Shown: one piece after another, positions 16,828 through 25,415 of the stretch | How the letters are laid out: every line of letters begins with the position of its first letter | How positions within the stretch are numbered: position 1 is the first letter of the stretch | Assembly (NCBI GenBank): GCA_049472395.1 | Contig: JBLIRR010000033.1 | Coordinates: 9,333 to 73,332, forward strand | Direction of reading: 5' to 3' | DNA: 64,000 nt | Origin: JBLIRR01 sp049472395 | Lineage (GTDB): Bacteria; SZUA-182; DTGQ01; JBLIRR01 | Translations under genes and position numbers: made by a program | Notes under the pieces: generated by a model | Told to the model about the DNA's origin: nothing | Seen by the model: only the letters and a program-made list of their open reading frames with translations | Database searches by the model: none

Positions 16828-18387
16828 CTACCATAACCAGTAACTCGCGGTAAATTTTACATATGCTTCGGATTCTTTTTGATCAATGAAGTTTATTCCA
16901 ACCGGTGAGGAATCCGTATCCTTTCTATCGCGCTTAATATATTTTAGATCAACGCCACACTCCAATGAGTGTATATGAAAATAGCGTACCCCTACACCGA
17001 ATTCTTTTTGAATTTGTTCATTTTCACTCGCAAGATGCGCTCCGCGTTTGATGCGCGCGCCGCTTACATATAGATGAAACGCATCATCTGCCTCATAATA
17101 TATCTCGCAAAAACTGGCCCTTGCGTCTTTGCCGATATAATGCCCGATTACATATCCGTTATCTGAATAGCCCTCTGGTGAGAAATTATGGTTATCATAC
17201 ACATATCTCGTCGTCTTTGTATACTCGAATCTCACATCGAGACTCCCTGTGGTCAAGAAAATTCCATAAATATGGGACTCACCAAGAAGATCAAAACGGT
17301 CCTCCCCCCTTCCTAAACCATCTTCGGGTTGATAGGGGGTCACGATGTCATTCCAGGCATGTTCCGTGTATAACTTTCCCCCCGCGCACGCCCTCAATTT
17401 TTTAATAAATGACAGATTAAACGTCATATCAACAGACGCAAACTGATCGGTATCCCACTTACTCGTTGTATTCTCCTCCTCAGCGGTGAAGAGTTTCCAC
17501 AAATCCTTGATGCTCTTATAGTGCGGATTTCCACTTCCCCCATAGTAAATTACTCTGTTGAGAGCGCATTCAAATACATCAAAGGGTTTGAGGGAAAACC
17601 TCATTCCGAATAACTTCGGATCTTTATTGACTCTGTCATCATCATCATACCAGATATGCCAAAGATACCAGCGAAATGCACCAAGAGCCCCCCAGTCATA
17701 GGGAATTTCGGTCTTAATAAGGGCAGTATGCTCAGGCTCCACATTATCACTCAGGAGAATCTTCCCAAAATATCCCGGCCCCAGCAGAAAAGAACCTTTT
17801 GCCAGGTTTAAAGACAGGTGCTTTAATCCTTTTTTAAACGCATATTGATATAATTCGAGCGTACCACCTTCATGATCATTTTTCACGCGAAGCTCATACG
17901 AAAGGAGTGAAAAATCCTTTAGAAACACGTTGCCCGTACCATTTAAGGTAAAATAATGCCTTCCTTGAAATCTTTCTCCATAATTCGACATTATTAATAT
18001 ATCTTCCTTAGCACTGCTTACCCCGGAAAAGGATACTCTCCTTAAAGGATTCCATAAAAAATCATCACCCCTATATTCTTTCTCATTCACATGTTTTCTG
18101 AAAAAAGAGCGCAACCTCTCAGGGATATGGTGCGTATCAGCGTCACACCACATCGCAGCTTCTCTGATTGAAACCGGTTTCACATTATCCGTTGAATATT
18201 TACTTGGAGAGATTGTCAAGGACCTGTTTATCAGCCGATAAAAATAAGAATGCGTGAGGGGAATGTCATCCGTTGATTTCCTGGAAAATGGATAGGCAGG
18301 CGTACTAATAACAGCACAGGCTACGCATAACAAAACGATCTTACAAATATCTGAAGCTATCTTTCTATAGCCGAGTTTCTCCTTCAT
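16828..18387 (-). CDS. Wzi-like capsule assembly outer-membrane beta-barrel protein
   Basis: A 519-residue exported protein. The N-terminus has a signal-peptide-like hydrophobic stretch (KIVLLCVACAVISTPAYPFS). The body consists of alternating aromatic strands typical of a beta-barrel and ends in an aromatic residue (SYWLW), as outer-membrane proteins often do. Segments such as GYSDNGYVIGHYIGKDARA and the preceding YTKTTRYVYDNHNF resemble the capsule assembly Wzi family, where the motif GY-x-GxxxGHxxGxDaR recurs. Wzi is an outer-membrane lectin that anchors capsule. It lies next to the glycan island but is transcribed towards it. The family call is moderate; the barrel call is stronger. Confidence 0.7.
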   Translation of the reverse strand: MKEKLGYRKIASDICKIVLLCVACAVISTPAYPFSRKSTDDIPLTHSYFYRLINRSLTISPSKYSTDNVKPVSIREAAMWCDADTHHIPERLRSFFRKHVNEKEYRGDDFLWNPLRRVSFSGVSSAKEDILIMSNYGERFQGRHYFTLNGTGNVFLKDFSLLSYELRVKNDHEGGTLELYQYAFKKGLKHLSLNLAKGSFLLGPGYFGKILLSDNVEPEHTALIKTEIPYDWGALGAFRWYLWHIWYDDDDRVNKDPKLFGMRFSLKPFDVFECALNRVIYYGGSGNPHYKSIKDLWKLFTAEEENTTSKWDTDQFASVDMTFNLSFIKKLRACAGGKLYTEHAWNDIVTPYQPEDGLGRGEDRFDLLGESHIYGIFLTTGSLDVRFEYTKTTRYVYDNHNFSPEGYSDNGYVIGHYIGKDARASFCEIYYEADDAFHLYVSGARIKRGAHLASENEQIQKEFGVGVRYFHIHSLECGVDLKYIKRDRKDTDSSPVGINFIDQKESEAYVKFTASYWLW

Positions 18388-18431
18388 TGTTGGTCAATAT
18401 TATACTTTTTCATAAGTACTGTCAATGTGCA

Positions 18432-18513
18432 CAGTAATTCTCATTATGGCGTACTTCCAGAAATATAAGGGATTCCTGCTATTTGTTGAGCGGTGTAGCA
18501 ATGAGAATTGCTG
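18432..18513. repeat. Dispersed palindromic repeat, copy A (full length)
   Basis: The element begins CAGTAATTCTCATTATGGCG and ends GCAATGAGAATTGCTG, so its ends are imperfect inverted repeats (CAGYAATTCTCAT / ATGAGAATTGCTG). The core reads AAGGGATTCCTGCTATTTGT then TGAGCGGTGTAGC. Related copies occur at 62599-62662 and 63925-64000, and a reversed fragment near 10479. The terminal inverted repeats suggest a MITE- or REP-like mobile element of about 82 bases. Confidence 0.75.
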
Positions 18514-18563
18514 AGTAGCCAGAACAGGGCACTCGCGTGAAGGATTTCGATTAAAAAAGATTT

Positions 18564-18624
18564 GACAGGATTAACAGGATACACAGGATTTTGAAATTAT
18601 CCTGTCAATCCTGTTAATCCTGTC
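18564..18624. repeat. Inverted repeat with 17-base perfect arms (GACAGGATTAACAGGAT element)
   Basis: The left arm GACAGGATTAACAGGAT (18564-18580) is perfectly complementary to the right arm ATCCTGTTAATCCTGTC (18608-18624), with a 27-base loop. A partial copy is at 10571-10590. It directly follows the palindromic repeat at 18432 and a shared GTGAAGGATTTCGATT module, so several repeat units are stacked. The sequence type recurs in many bacterial genomes. It could form a strong cruciform or act as a bidirectional terminator between the Wzi-like gene and the sulfate operon. Confidence 0.7.
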
Positions 18625-18685
18625 TAAAATATTTACATATAAAGGTCATTTACGAGGATTATTATTCCCCTTCTGCGCCACTTTT

Positions 18686-18744
18686 CCGTCAAATATTACA
18701 GTATACCATCATATTTGATAGGATATATCAGTTAAATATGACGG
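18686..18744. promoter_or_regulatory. Imperfect inverted repeats upstream of the sulfate operon
   Basis: CCGTCAAATATT (18686-18697) faces AAATATGACGG (18734-18744), with an internal ATCATATTTGAT between them. The pattern is AT-rich and symmetric, and lies about 80 bases upstream of the proposed sbp promoter. It could be an operator for sulfur control. No specific regulator family was recognised. Confidence 0.3.
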
Positions 18745-18821
18745 TTTTACTGCTCCGTGCTCGTTCCGCTTATTGTGTAATCTAATATAATCTATTGATA
18801 TCTAATCATTTATAATCCATT

Positions 18822-18850
18822 TTGCTACATTGGCATAGTAATTGTACATA
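18822..18850 (+). promoter_or_regulatory. Candidate sigma70-type promoter for the sulfate transport operon
   Basis: TTGCTA (18822-18827) and TACATA (18845-18850) are spaced by 17 bases, close to the -35/-10 consensus TTGACA/TATAAT. The promoter lies 38 bases before the sbp ATG and upstream of a clear Shine-Dalgarno (AAAGGAGAGGG). The match is imperfect and unverified. Confidence 0.45.
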
Positions 18851-18888
18851 AAGAGAGTAGTGGATATCAATTATAAAGGAGAGGGAGC

Positions 18889-19911
18889 ATGAACAATGAA
18901 TCAGGATTAATGTACGGAAAGATTTTTTTCTGTGTGCTTTTAATTTTTATCATTTTTACAAACCGGTCCTACTCGTCGGAGACAGAGATTCTCAATGTAT
19001 CGTATGATCCCACGCGGGAATTATATCAGGAGTTTAATGAGGTGTTTCAAAAATACTGGAAAGAGAAAACCGGTGAGTCCATCACAATCCGGCAATCCCA
19101 TGGCGGAGCAGGAAAACAAGCCCGGGCTGTGATCAATGGATTGGAAGCGGATATTGTAACCCTGGCCTTGGCATATGATATTGATATTATTCACCAGATG
19201 GCAAGCTTAATTCCTCCTGATTGGCAGAAAAGGCTACCCTTTAATAGCTGCCCCTACACGTCAACCATTATATTATTGGTTCGAAAAGGCAATCCAAAGG
19301 GTATTAAGGATTGGGATGACCTGGTTAAACCTGGGATCGAAGTAATTACACCGAACCCGAAAACCTCCGGTGGTGCCCGATGGAATTATCTCGCTGCCTG
19401 GGGATACGCCTTGAAACGGTGGGGAAATGATGAGAAAAAAGCCCGAGAGTTTATAACCAAATTGTATAAAAACGTGCCTGTACTTGATACGGGTGCACGC
19501 GGTTCCACCAATACCTTTATTCATGGAATTGGGGATGTCTTTATCTCTTGGGAAAATGAAGCGCTGCTGGCAGTGAATAAATTAGGCAGGGCACAATTTG
19601 AAATTGTAGTGCCTTCCATAAGTATACTGGCAGAGCCACCGGTAACGTTAATCGATAAATACGCTGATAAACATAAGGTGCGTGAAATCGCCGAAGCGTA
19701 TCTGAATTATCTTTTCACAGATATCGGACAGGAGATTTGTGCAAGAAACTATTATCGGCCCCACAATACAAAGATTACTGAAAAATATAAAGATCAATTC
19801 CCTGAGGTGGAGATGTTTACCATTGAAGAAATGTTTGGGGGATGGTCGCTTGCTCAGAAAAAACATTTTGCACACGGTGGAATCTTTGATCAAATCTATC
19901 AAGGAATATAA
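18889..19911 (+). CDS. sbp: Sulfate ABC transporter, periplasmic sulfate-binding protein
   Basis: A 340-residue secreted binding protein that delivers sulfate (possibly thiosulfate) to the CysTWA transporter. It has a hydrophobic signal segment (KIFFCVLLIFIIFTNRSYSS). The sulfate-binding protein signatures include NVSYDPTRELYQEFN, RQSHGGAGKQARAVINGLEA, DIVTLALAYDID and the PNPKTSGGARWNYLAAWGYA segment. The start is supported by AAAGGAGAGGG upstream. It is the first gene of a four-gene operon; the permease begins 3 bases after its stop. Whether the ligand is sulfate, thiosulfate or both cannot be decided. Confidence 0.95.
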   Translation: MNNESGLMYGKIFFCVLLIFIIFTNRSYSSETEILNVSYDPTRELYQEFNEVFQKYWKEKTGESITIRQSHGGAGKQARAVINGLEADIVTLALAYDIDIIHQMASLIPPDWQKRLPFNSCPYTSTIILLVRKGNPKGIKDWDDLVKPGIEVITPNPKTSGGARWNYLAAWGYALKRWGNDEKKAREFITKLYKNVPVLDTGARGSTNTFIHGIGDVFISWENEALLAVNKLGRAQFEIVVPSISILAEPPVTLIDKYADKHKVREIAEAYLNYLFTDIGQEICARNYYRPHNTKITEKYKDQFPEVEMFTIEEMFGGWSLAQKKHFAHGGIFDQIYQGI

Positions 19912-19914
19912 CAC

Positions 19915-20787
19915 ATGAAGATAGTATCCCATAGTCATACCGTCATACCGGGATTCGGTTTAACATTCGGTTTATCCTTAACTTATCTGGGATTAATCGT
20001 ATTAATTCCTCTCTCGACGCTCTATTTACATGCTTTTCAACTATCCTTAAGGCAGTTCTGGAATACGGTTTTTTCTATACGTTCTCTTAATGCGTTTGGT
20101 CTCAGTTTCGGGGCATCTTTTATTGCGGCAAGTATTAATATGGTATGCGGATTTCTGGTTGCCTGGGTGTTGGTACGCTATCATTTCCCAGGAAAATTCC
20201 TTGTGGATGCCATGGTTGACTTGCCGTTTGCGCTGCCAACCGCTGTCGCGGGTATCGCACTCACTGCACTGTATGCCCCCACTGGCTGGTTGGGAAAATA
20301 TATAGGTATGTTAGGGATAAAGGGCTCCTATACCCGTTTTGGAGTGGTGATTGCTTTGACTTTTATCGGCCTTCCCTTTGTTGTCCGCACCATACAACCG
20401 GTGCTGGAAGATTTAGACCCCCAAGATGAAGAAGCTGCCGCAAGTTTAGGCGCAACCCGCTGGCAGATATTTTGGAAAGTATTGATGCCTTCTATCCTGC
20501 CTGCTGCACTGACCGGTTTTGCGCTTGCTTTTGCCCGTGCATTGGGGGAGTACGGCTCAGTGGTTTTTATTTCGGGAAATATGCCCATGAAGACTGAAAT
20601 CGTGCCGTTATTGATTATGACTAAACTGGAAGAATATGATTATGCGGGAGCAACTGCCATTGCCGCATTTATGCTCAGTCTTTCCTTTATTCTCTTGCTT
20701 TTTATCAACGTTCTTCAATCATGGGGGGACTACACACAGAATAATGACACAAAAGGGCAGGAGGTGAATAGTAAAAATGCAAACTGA
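19915..20787 (+). CDS. cysT: Sulfate ABC transporter permease CysT
   Basis: A 290-residue inner-membrane permease with about six hydrophobic segments. It carries the EAA-type cytoplasmic loop (DEEAAASLGATRWQIFWKVLMP) that docks onto the CysA ATPase. DLPFALPTAVAGIALTALY is typical of the CysT/CysU subfamily. CysT and CysW form the heterodimeric sulfate channel. It starts 3 bases after sbp and overlaps cysW by 11 bases. Confidence 0.95.
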   Translation: MKIVSHSHTVIPGFGLTFGLSLTYLGLIVLIPLSTLYLHAFQLSLRQFWNTVFSIRSLNAFGLSFGASFIAASINMVCGFLVAWVLVRYHFPGKFLVDAMVDLPFALPTAVAGIALTALYAPTGWLGKYIGMLGIKGSYTRFGVVIALTFIGLPFVVRTIQPVLEDLDPQDEEAAASLGATRWQIFWKVLMPSILPAALTGFALAFARALGEYGSVVFISGNMPMKTEIVPLLIMTKLEEYDYAGATAIAAFMLSLSFILLLFINVLQSWGDYTQNNDTKGQEVNSKNAN

Positions 20788-21643
20788 AAGAAATATAAAT
20801 GAGCCATTATACGTCAGAGTCGCACTGACCGCTCTTGCGTTAACCTTTCTCTTGCTCTTTCTTTTTATGCCGCTCGCTGCTGTTTTTTATAATGCTCTTT
20901 TAGAAGGACTAGGAACGTATCGGGCAGCAGTAACCGATCCGACTGCCCTTTCCGCCATTGCGTTAACCTTTATCGCAGTGATAATTGCCGTCCCCTTAAA
21001 TGTCATTTTTGGTGTGCTGGCTGCCTGGGCTATTACCAAATTTAATTTTCGAGGGAAAAATATTCTGATCACCATCATCGATTTGCCCTTAACCGTCTCT
21101 CCTGTTATTTCCGGTACCATTTTTATTCTGCTGTTCGGCACGCAAGGATTGTTGGGCCCTTGGCTGCTCTCTCATAATATAAAATTTATATTCGCACTCC
21201 CGGGCATAATCATTGCGACGACTTTTGTCACTCTTCCTTATGTAGCGCGTGAATTAATCCCTCTGATGCATTCGATGGGCGATCTTGATGAAGAAGCGGC
21301 CATAACTTTAGGAGCTGGCGGATTGAAAACATTTTTATGGGTTACCCTTCCGAACATAAAATGGGGGCTTTTTTACGGCGTTATTCTTACAACCGCCAGG
21401 GCTATCGGGGAATTTGGCGCGGTGTCCGTCGTTTCCGGCCACATACGTGGAAAAACGGTTACTATGCCCCTGCACGTGGAAATACTGTATAATGAGTACA
21501 ATTTTGCCGCCGCCTTTGCGGTTGCATCCTTATTAGCCTTGGTGAGCCTGTGCACATTATGCCTAAAGAAGTTTGCTGAATGGAAACGTCATACAACTGC
21601 ATTAGAGCATGAAGCGTATCTGTTTCAAGAAAGGAGGCCCTAA
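20777..21643 (+). CDS. cysW: Sulfate ABC transporter permease CysW
   Basis: A 288-residue second permease subunit with about six membrane segments. Characteristic parts are DLPLTVSPVISGTIFILLFG and the EAA loop DEEAAITLGAGGLKTFLWVT, followed by ARAIGEFGAVSVVSGHIRGK, diagnostic for CysW. It overlaps cysT at its 5' end and shares the TAATG stop/start with cysA, so stoichiometric coupled translation is likely. Confidence 0.95.
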   Translation: MQTERNINEPLYVRVALTALALTFLLLFLFMPLAAVFYNALLEGLGTYRAAVTDPTALSAIALTFIAVIIAVPLNVIFGVLAAWAITKFNFRGKNILITIIDLPLTVSPVISGTIFILLFGTQGLLGPWLLSHNIKFIFALPGIIIATTFVTLPYVARELIPLMHSMGDLDEEAAITLGAGGLKTFLWVTLPNIKWGLFYGVILTTARAIGEFGAVSVVSGHIRGKTVTMPLHVEILYNEYNFAAAFAVASLLALVSLCTLCLKKFAEWKRHTTALEHEAYLFQERRP

Positions 21644-22719
21644 TGGGCATTAAGATTCAGGAAATAACCAAGCGATTTGGCCGTTTTTTGGCATTAGATA
21701 AAGTCAGCGTAGATGTAAATACCGGTGAGCTTATGGCTTTATTAGGTCCCTCCGGCTCCGGGAAAACTACCTTGCTTCGCATTATCGCCGGATTGGAGTC
21801 CCCGGACGAAGGGAATATATTTTTATATGGAGAGGATGCGGCTGCAAAGAATCCCCGAGATCGCATCGTTGGTTTTGTTTTTCAGCACTATGCTCTTTTC
21901 CGGCACATGACAGTGTTTGAAAACGTAGCTTTCGGCTTAAAGGTGCGTCCCCGAAAGTCCAGACCATCAAAAGATGAAATACGGGATCGGGTGTTTAACC
22001 TGCTCAAACTCGTCCAATTGGAGCATTTTTCAGAGCGCTATCCCTCGCAATTATCGGGAGGCCAGCGGCAGCGAGTCGCTCTAGCCCGTGCCTTGGCCGT
22101 TGAACCCAAGGTATTGTTGCTGGATGAGCCATTCGGGGCGCTGGATGCAAAAGTTCGCAAGGAATTGAGAAGATGGCTGCGACGATTGCATGATGAAATT
22201 CATGTAACCAGTTTATTCGTCACTCACGATCAGGAGGAAGCCCTTGAGGTTGCTGACCGTCTTGTGATTATGAATGAAGGAAAAGTGGAACAAATCGGCA
22301 CACCGGAGGACGTCTATCATAATCCCTTCAATCCTTTTGTATTTAATTTTTTGGGTGATGTGAACTTTTTCCATTGCAGGATAGAGAACGGTCATCAGCA
22401 GCTCATGGGAAAGAAAATACCAGACCACCTCAAGAGCATTGATTTTGCCAACACCACGCCCGTATTTATCCGGCCCCATTTGTTGGATATTTCATTACAT
22501 CCGGTTGGAGAGAATTTCTTTCGGGGAAAGATCAACCATATAAATCCTGCGGGGCCACAGGTTAAGGTGGAATTAATCAGCGAATGGGGCGATTTGGTGC
22601 AGGCCATTATATCTCAGGAACGTTATCATGACCTTAAATTGAAAAATGGGATGAATGTATATTTAATTCCTATGGAAATGCGAACCTTTGAGAATAATCA
22701 ACTCATTTCTTCTAAGTAA
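21643..22719 (+). CDS. cysA: Sulfate ABC transporter ATP-binding protein CysA
   Basis: A 358-residue ATPase that powers sulfate import. It shows Walker A GPSGSGKTTLL near residue 33, the Q-loop in FVFQHYALFRHMTVFENVAF, the ABC signature LSGGQRQRVALARAL, Walker B VLLLDEPFGALD, and the switch histidine in LFVTHDQEEAL. A C-terminal TOBE-like extension follows (DVNFFHCRIENG onward, including FIRPHLLDIS). It overlaps cysW by one base and ends the operon. No strong terminator hairpin was seen within 60 bases downstream. Confidence 0.96.
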   Translation: MGIKIQEITKRFGRFLALDKVSVDVNTGELMALLGPSGSGKTTLLRIIAGLESPDEGNIFLYGEDAAAKNPRDRIVGFVFQHYALFRHMTVFENVAFGLKVRPRKSRPSKDEIRDRVFNLLKLVQLEHFSERYPSQLSGGQRQRVALARALAVEPKVLLLDEPFGALDAKVRKELRRWLRRLHDEIHVTSLFVTHDQEEALEVADRLVIMNEGKVEQIGTPEDVYHNPFNPFVFNFLGDVNFFHCRIENGHQQLMGKKIPDHLKSIDFANTTPVFIRPHLLDISLHPVGENFFRGKINHINPAGPQVKVELISEWGDLVQAIISQERYHDLKLKNGMNVYLIPMEMRTFENNQLISSK

Positions 22720-23162
22720 CTGCTTTATTAAAAGCGCATCAATAAATCTTATTCATTGGCGAATTCCCTCCAAAGGGAGCGACTCTGGGGCGTGGATGTG
22801 ATTCTACCGGGAAAGTTATATTAACCTTCTGTTTCCATTTAGTCATTCTCATAAGCTTTTTTATTTGCTATTTCTATACCACGTCGATCGAAGGGGGAGG
22901 AGAGCAGATGGTATCACGTGATAGTGTGATAATAACGTTAGATAATAACTAACATACCCATAAGCCATTATTGATATTAAATTTAAATTAATATCGTCAG
23001 ATAAAAACAAACGCATAGTATTCTCTATCGTGTATTATGCACTCTCAAAAAATCCATTAATTATCCTTAAATCTTTTTTAAAACAAAGAATTATAGCCTC
23101 ATGCTCTTGAGTGGCATAGTGTATGCTGGATTATTAATAAAAAAAGGGAAAGGTCAATTGAG

Positions 23163-23333
23163 ATGCTGAGCAATTTTTTCCAGGATTGGTTGATTAATAA
23201 ATTGAACGGTTATTTTCTCATACTGTATGCGAGTGAGCACTTCTGCCTTGCATGGATCGCAAAGCATCTAAATAATTTTCTGGTTTTCATTCTTGTCCTC
23301 TCACATCTCATACCACCTCGCAGAAAAATATAG
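23163..23333 (+). CDS. Possible small membrane-associated protein (56 residues)
   Basis: An ATG frame of 56 codons preceded by GGGAAAGG about 10 bases upstream. The product starts MLSNFFQDWLINKLNGYFLI, contains two hydrophobic stretches (YFLILYASEHFCLAWIA and FLVFILVLSHLI), and ends with a basic tail (PPRRKI). It has the look of a short membrane peptide but no family match. It could equally be chance in AT-rich spacer DNA. Confidence 0.22.
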   Translation: MLSNFFQDWLINKLNGYFLILYASEHFCLAWIAKHLNNFLVFILVLSHLIPPRRKI

Positions 23334-23468
23334 CAGAGGCTCGCGGGGCCAGGATTTTTTAATACTATTGCCTATTGTTGTATACAATAATCCTTCGTAT
23401 ATTTTCTATCTCTATTATGGGATAACCATAGTCTAAAAGAGCTTTGCGAATTTATCCGTAAGCAATAA

Positions 23469-23514
23469 GCATATACTACTTCGCGAAGCTCCGCCTCAAA
23501 TTCACAAGATTAAA
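23469..23514 (-). repeat. Dispersed repeat, copy 2 (inverted)
   Basis: On the minus strand this reads TTTAATCTTGTGAATTTGAG then GCGGAGCTTCG and a downstream TATATGC. It is a close match to the plus-strand segment at 9191-9233. A further fragment, TGCACAAGGTTAAAAG, lies near 23625-23640. Confidence 0.5.
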
Positions 23515-23546
23515 CCCTAAAAATATATCATAAAAAAAATAAAGGC

Positions 23547-23575
23547 TTTACAATGAATTATAAAAGTGTTAGATA
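23547..23575 (+). promoter_or_regulatory. Candidate sigma70-type promoter upstream of the GAF/AAA+ regulator
   Basis: TTTACA (23547-23552) and TAGATA (23570-23575) are separated by 17 bases, near consensus. The promoter would give a leader of roughly 135 bases before the ATG at 23721. The leader includes a short CACC-AAAA-GGTG hairpin at 23615-23626. Confidence 0.4.
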
Positions 23576-23720
23576 TAACATAACCTTATTTATTAACTCT
23601 CAGTGTGCGAACCACACCAAAAGGTGCACAAGGTTAAAAGGGGGTATAATCAGTGACGGATTTGATAAAAACTAAATTCGGAGGTGTATATTTAATAATT
23701 ATATAAGAGGTACATAGAGG

Positions 23721-25331
23721 ATGTATAATTTTTCTTGGGACAAGAAGGAGCCCCTTTGTAAGAATGAATTAGGGGGCAAGGAAGCCGCGCTCTATGATAT
23801 TCTAAACACAATCAATTCTACCTTAAATAGTGATGATCTTCTTAGATATATCATTCAGAAAACCAAGAAGTCATTAAATGTTATGGGCGCTTCCATAATT
23901 TTATGGGATGAAAAGGAAAAAAAGTTCTTCTTTCACACGGTTGCTGAGGAAACAGAAGAAAGAGAAAACCGACTCAAGCAGCTTTGTTTCCCAGGTAGTG
24001 AGGGCATTGCCAGTTGGGTATTTCATGAACATAGACCTCTTTTGGTTCATGATGTGCGCAGGGATGAGCGTTTTTATAAAGAAATAGATGAATCTATTAA
24101 TTGTACAACACAATCACTTTTATGTGTACCTTTATATCTGAAGGGGAGTAGGTTTGGCGTCCTTGAGGCGGTTAATAAGAAAAGAGGGGAATTCAAAAAG
24201 GGTGACATTCCTTTTTTAACTGCTCTTGCAGATTGTATTGCGATGGCGTTGCTCAAAAGCCACAACCAACAACTGCCACAATTAAGAGGGCTTGCTCGAC
24301 CACCATATACTTTTCACGATATTATCGGAAAAAGCGATAAGATCAAGTATGTTCTTAAAAATGCACAAAAGGTCTCACACACCAGTGCGCCGGTATTAAT
24401 ATATGGGGAATCAGGTACTGGCAAGGAATTGATGGCCCAAGCCATTCATAACTCAAGTCCCCGTGCGTCGGGGAACTTTGTAGATATAAACTGCAGTGCC
24501 ATCCCCGGAAGTTTATTGGAAAGTGAGCTCTTTGGACATGAAAAGGGATCTTTTAGCAGTGCGAGCTCCCGCCGAATCGGTCTTATAGAAGAAGCCCACA
24601 ATGGAACACTCTTTTTAGATGAAATTGGGGATATGCCACTGCTCCTTCAGGCCAAGCTTCTGAGAGTTCTTCAGGAAGGGAAACTCCGCCGTATAGGGAG
24701 CAATGAAAATATCCTCGTAGATGTGCGTCTGATTGCAGCAACGCATCAGGATTTGACGAGAATGGTACAAGAAGGAACATTTCGCCATGATTTATATTAT
24801 CGGCTGAAAGTTTTTGAAATAAATATACCTCCATTACGGGAGCATAGAGAGGACATTCCGCTTCTTATCAGGCATTTTATCCAATTACACTCAAAGAGAT
24901 TCGGAAAAGAAATCTCCGGCATAGAGAGCGCTGCCCAGACTATTCTCTGTGATTATGCTTACCCCGGGAATATCCGCGAATTGGAACATATAATTGAAAA
25001 GGCGATAATTTTGTGTGAAAGCAATGTGATAAGGGCCAATGATCTTCCAATGGAGATAAGCAATGTGCGGCCATCTATTATAATTCCGTCTGCGTGTAGA
25101 AAATTCACCGATATACCGCGCACTAATGAGGAGTTAAAGGCCGCAAAAGCAGAGGCACGAAAAAGGGTAGAAAAGGAACTTGACGTACAATTCTTGAAGA
25201 AAATTCTCTCCCGCACGGATGGCAATGTCACAGAAGCAGCTCGACTGGCGAACATGGATCGGACCTATATATACCAACTTACGAATAAATATAAACTACA
25301 TATAAATCAAATTCGCAACAGTATTGCATAG
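23721..25331 (+). CDS. GAF-AAA+-Fis transcriptional regulator (NtrC/NifA-type) with non-canonical GAFTGA loop
   Basis: The 536-residue protein has an N-terminal GAF sensor domain (about 25-175), a sigma54-activator AAA+ domain (about 195-425) and a C-terminal Fis-type helix-turn-helix (DGNVTEAARLANMDRTYIYQ). Walker A is GESGTGKELMAQAIH, Walker B GTLFLDEIGDMPLL, and the arginine-finger region FRHDLYYRLKVFEI. The sigma54-contacting loop, normally GAFTGA, reads GSFSSA (in HEKGSFSSASSRRIG). The Thr is a conservative Ser, but the following Gly is Ser and the Ala is Ser. Such changes usually weaken sigma54 interaction, so it may work through sigma70 like TyrR/PhhR-type regulators, or be altered in function. 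No target is obvious; it lies alone between the sulfate operon and the Kazal/cohesin gene. Confidence 0.92.
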   Translation: MYNFSWDKKEPLCKNELGGKEAALYDILNTINSTLNSDDLLRYIIQKTKKSLNVMGASIILWDEKEKKFFFHTVAEETEERENRLKQLCFPGSEGIASWVFHEHRPLLVHDVRRDERFYKEIDESINCTTQSLLCVPLYLKGSRFGVLEAVNKKRGEFKKGDIPFLTALADCIAMALLKSHNQQLPQLRGLARPPYTFHDIIGKSDKIKYVLKNAQKVSHTSAPVLIYGESGTGKELMAQAIHNSSPRASGNFVDINCSAIPGSLLESELFGHEKGSFSSASSRRIGLIEEAHNGTLFLDEIGDMPLLLQAKLLRVLQEGKLRRIGSNENILVDVRLIAATHQDLTRMVQEGTFRHDLYYRLKVFEINIPPLREHREDIPLLIRHFIQLHSKRFGKEISGIESAAQTILCDYAYPGNIRELEHIIEKAIILCESNVIRANDLPMEISNVRPSIIIPSACRKFTDIPRTNEELKAAKAEARKRVEKELDVQFLKKILSRTDGNVTEAARLANMDRTYIYQLTNKYKLHINQIRNSIA

Positions 25332-25415
25332 CTGCTCACAGCTTCAGGGTCCACATCATCCTCAAATCGTGCAATTTTTAATAAAAACGCTCTTTATTTT
25401 TTTGCCTGTGCGTGG

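Larger units (their letters stand above)
22720..23720. other. One-kilobase spacer between cysA and the GAF/AAA+ regulator
   Basis: No convincing large gene is present. The stretch contains a perfect 12-base palindrome TATCACGTGATA (22912-22923) and nearby GTTAGATAATAACTAAC (GTTAG/CTAAC arms). It also holds a possible 56-codon frame at 23163-23333, an inverted copy of the 9191 repeat (about 23469-23514), and a candidate promoter at 23547-23575. The palindromes may be operators, but no partner is known. Confidence 0.5.
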
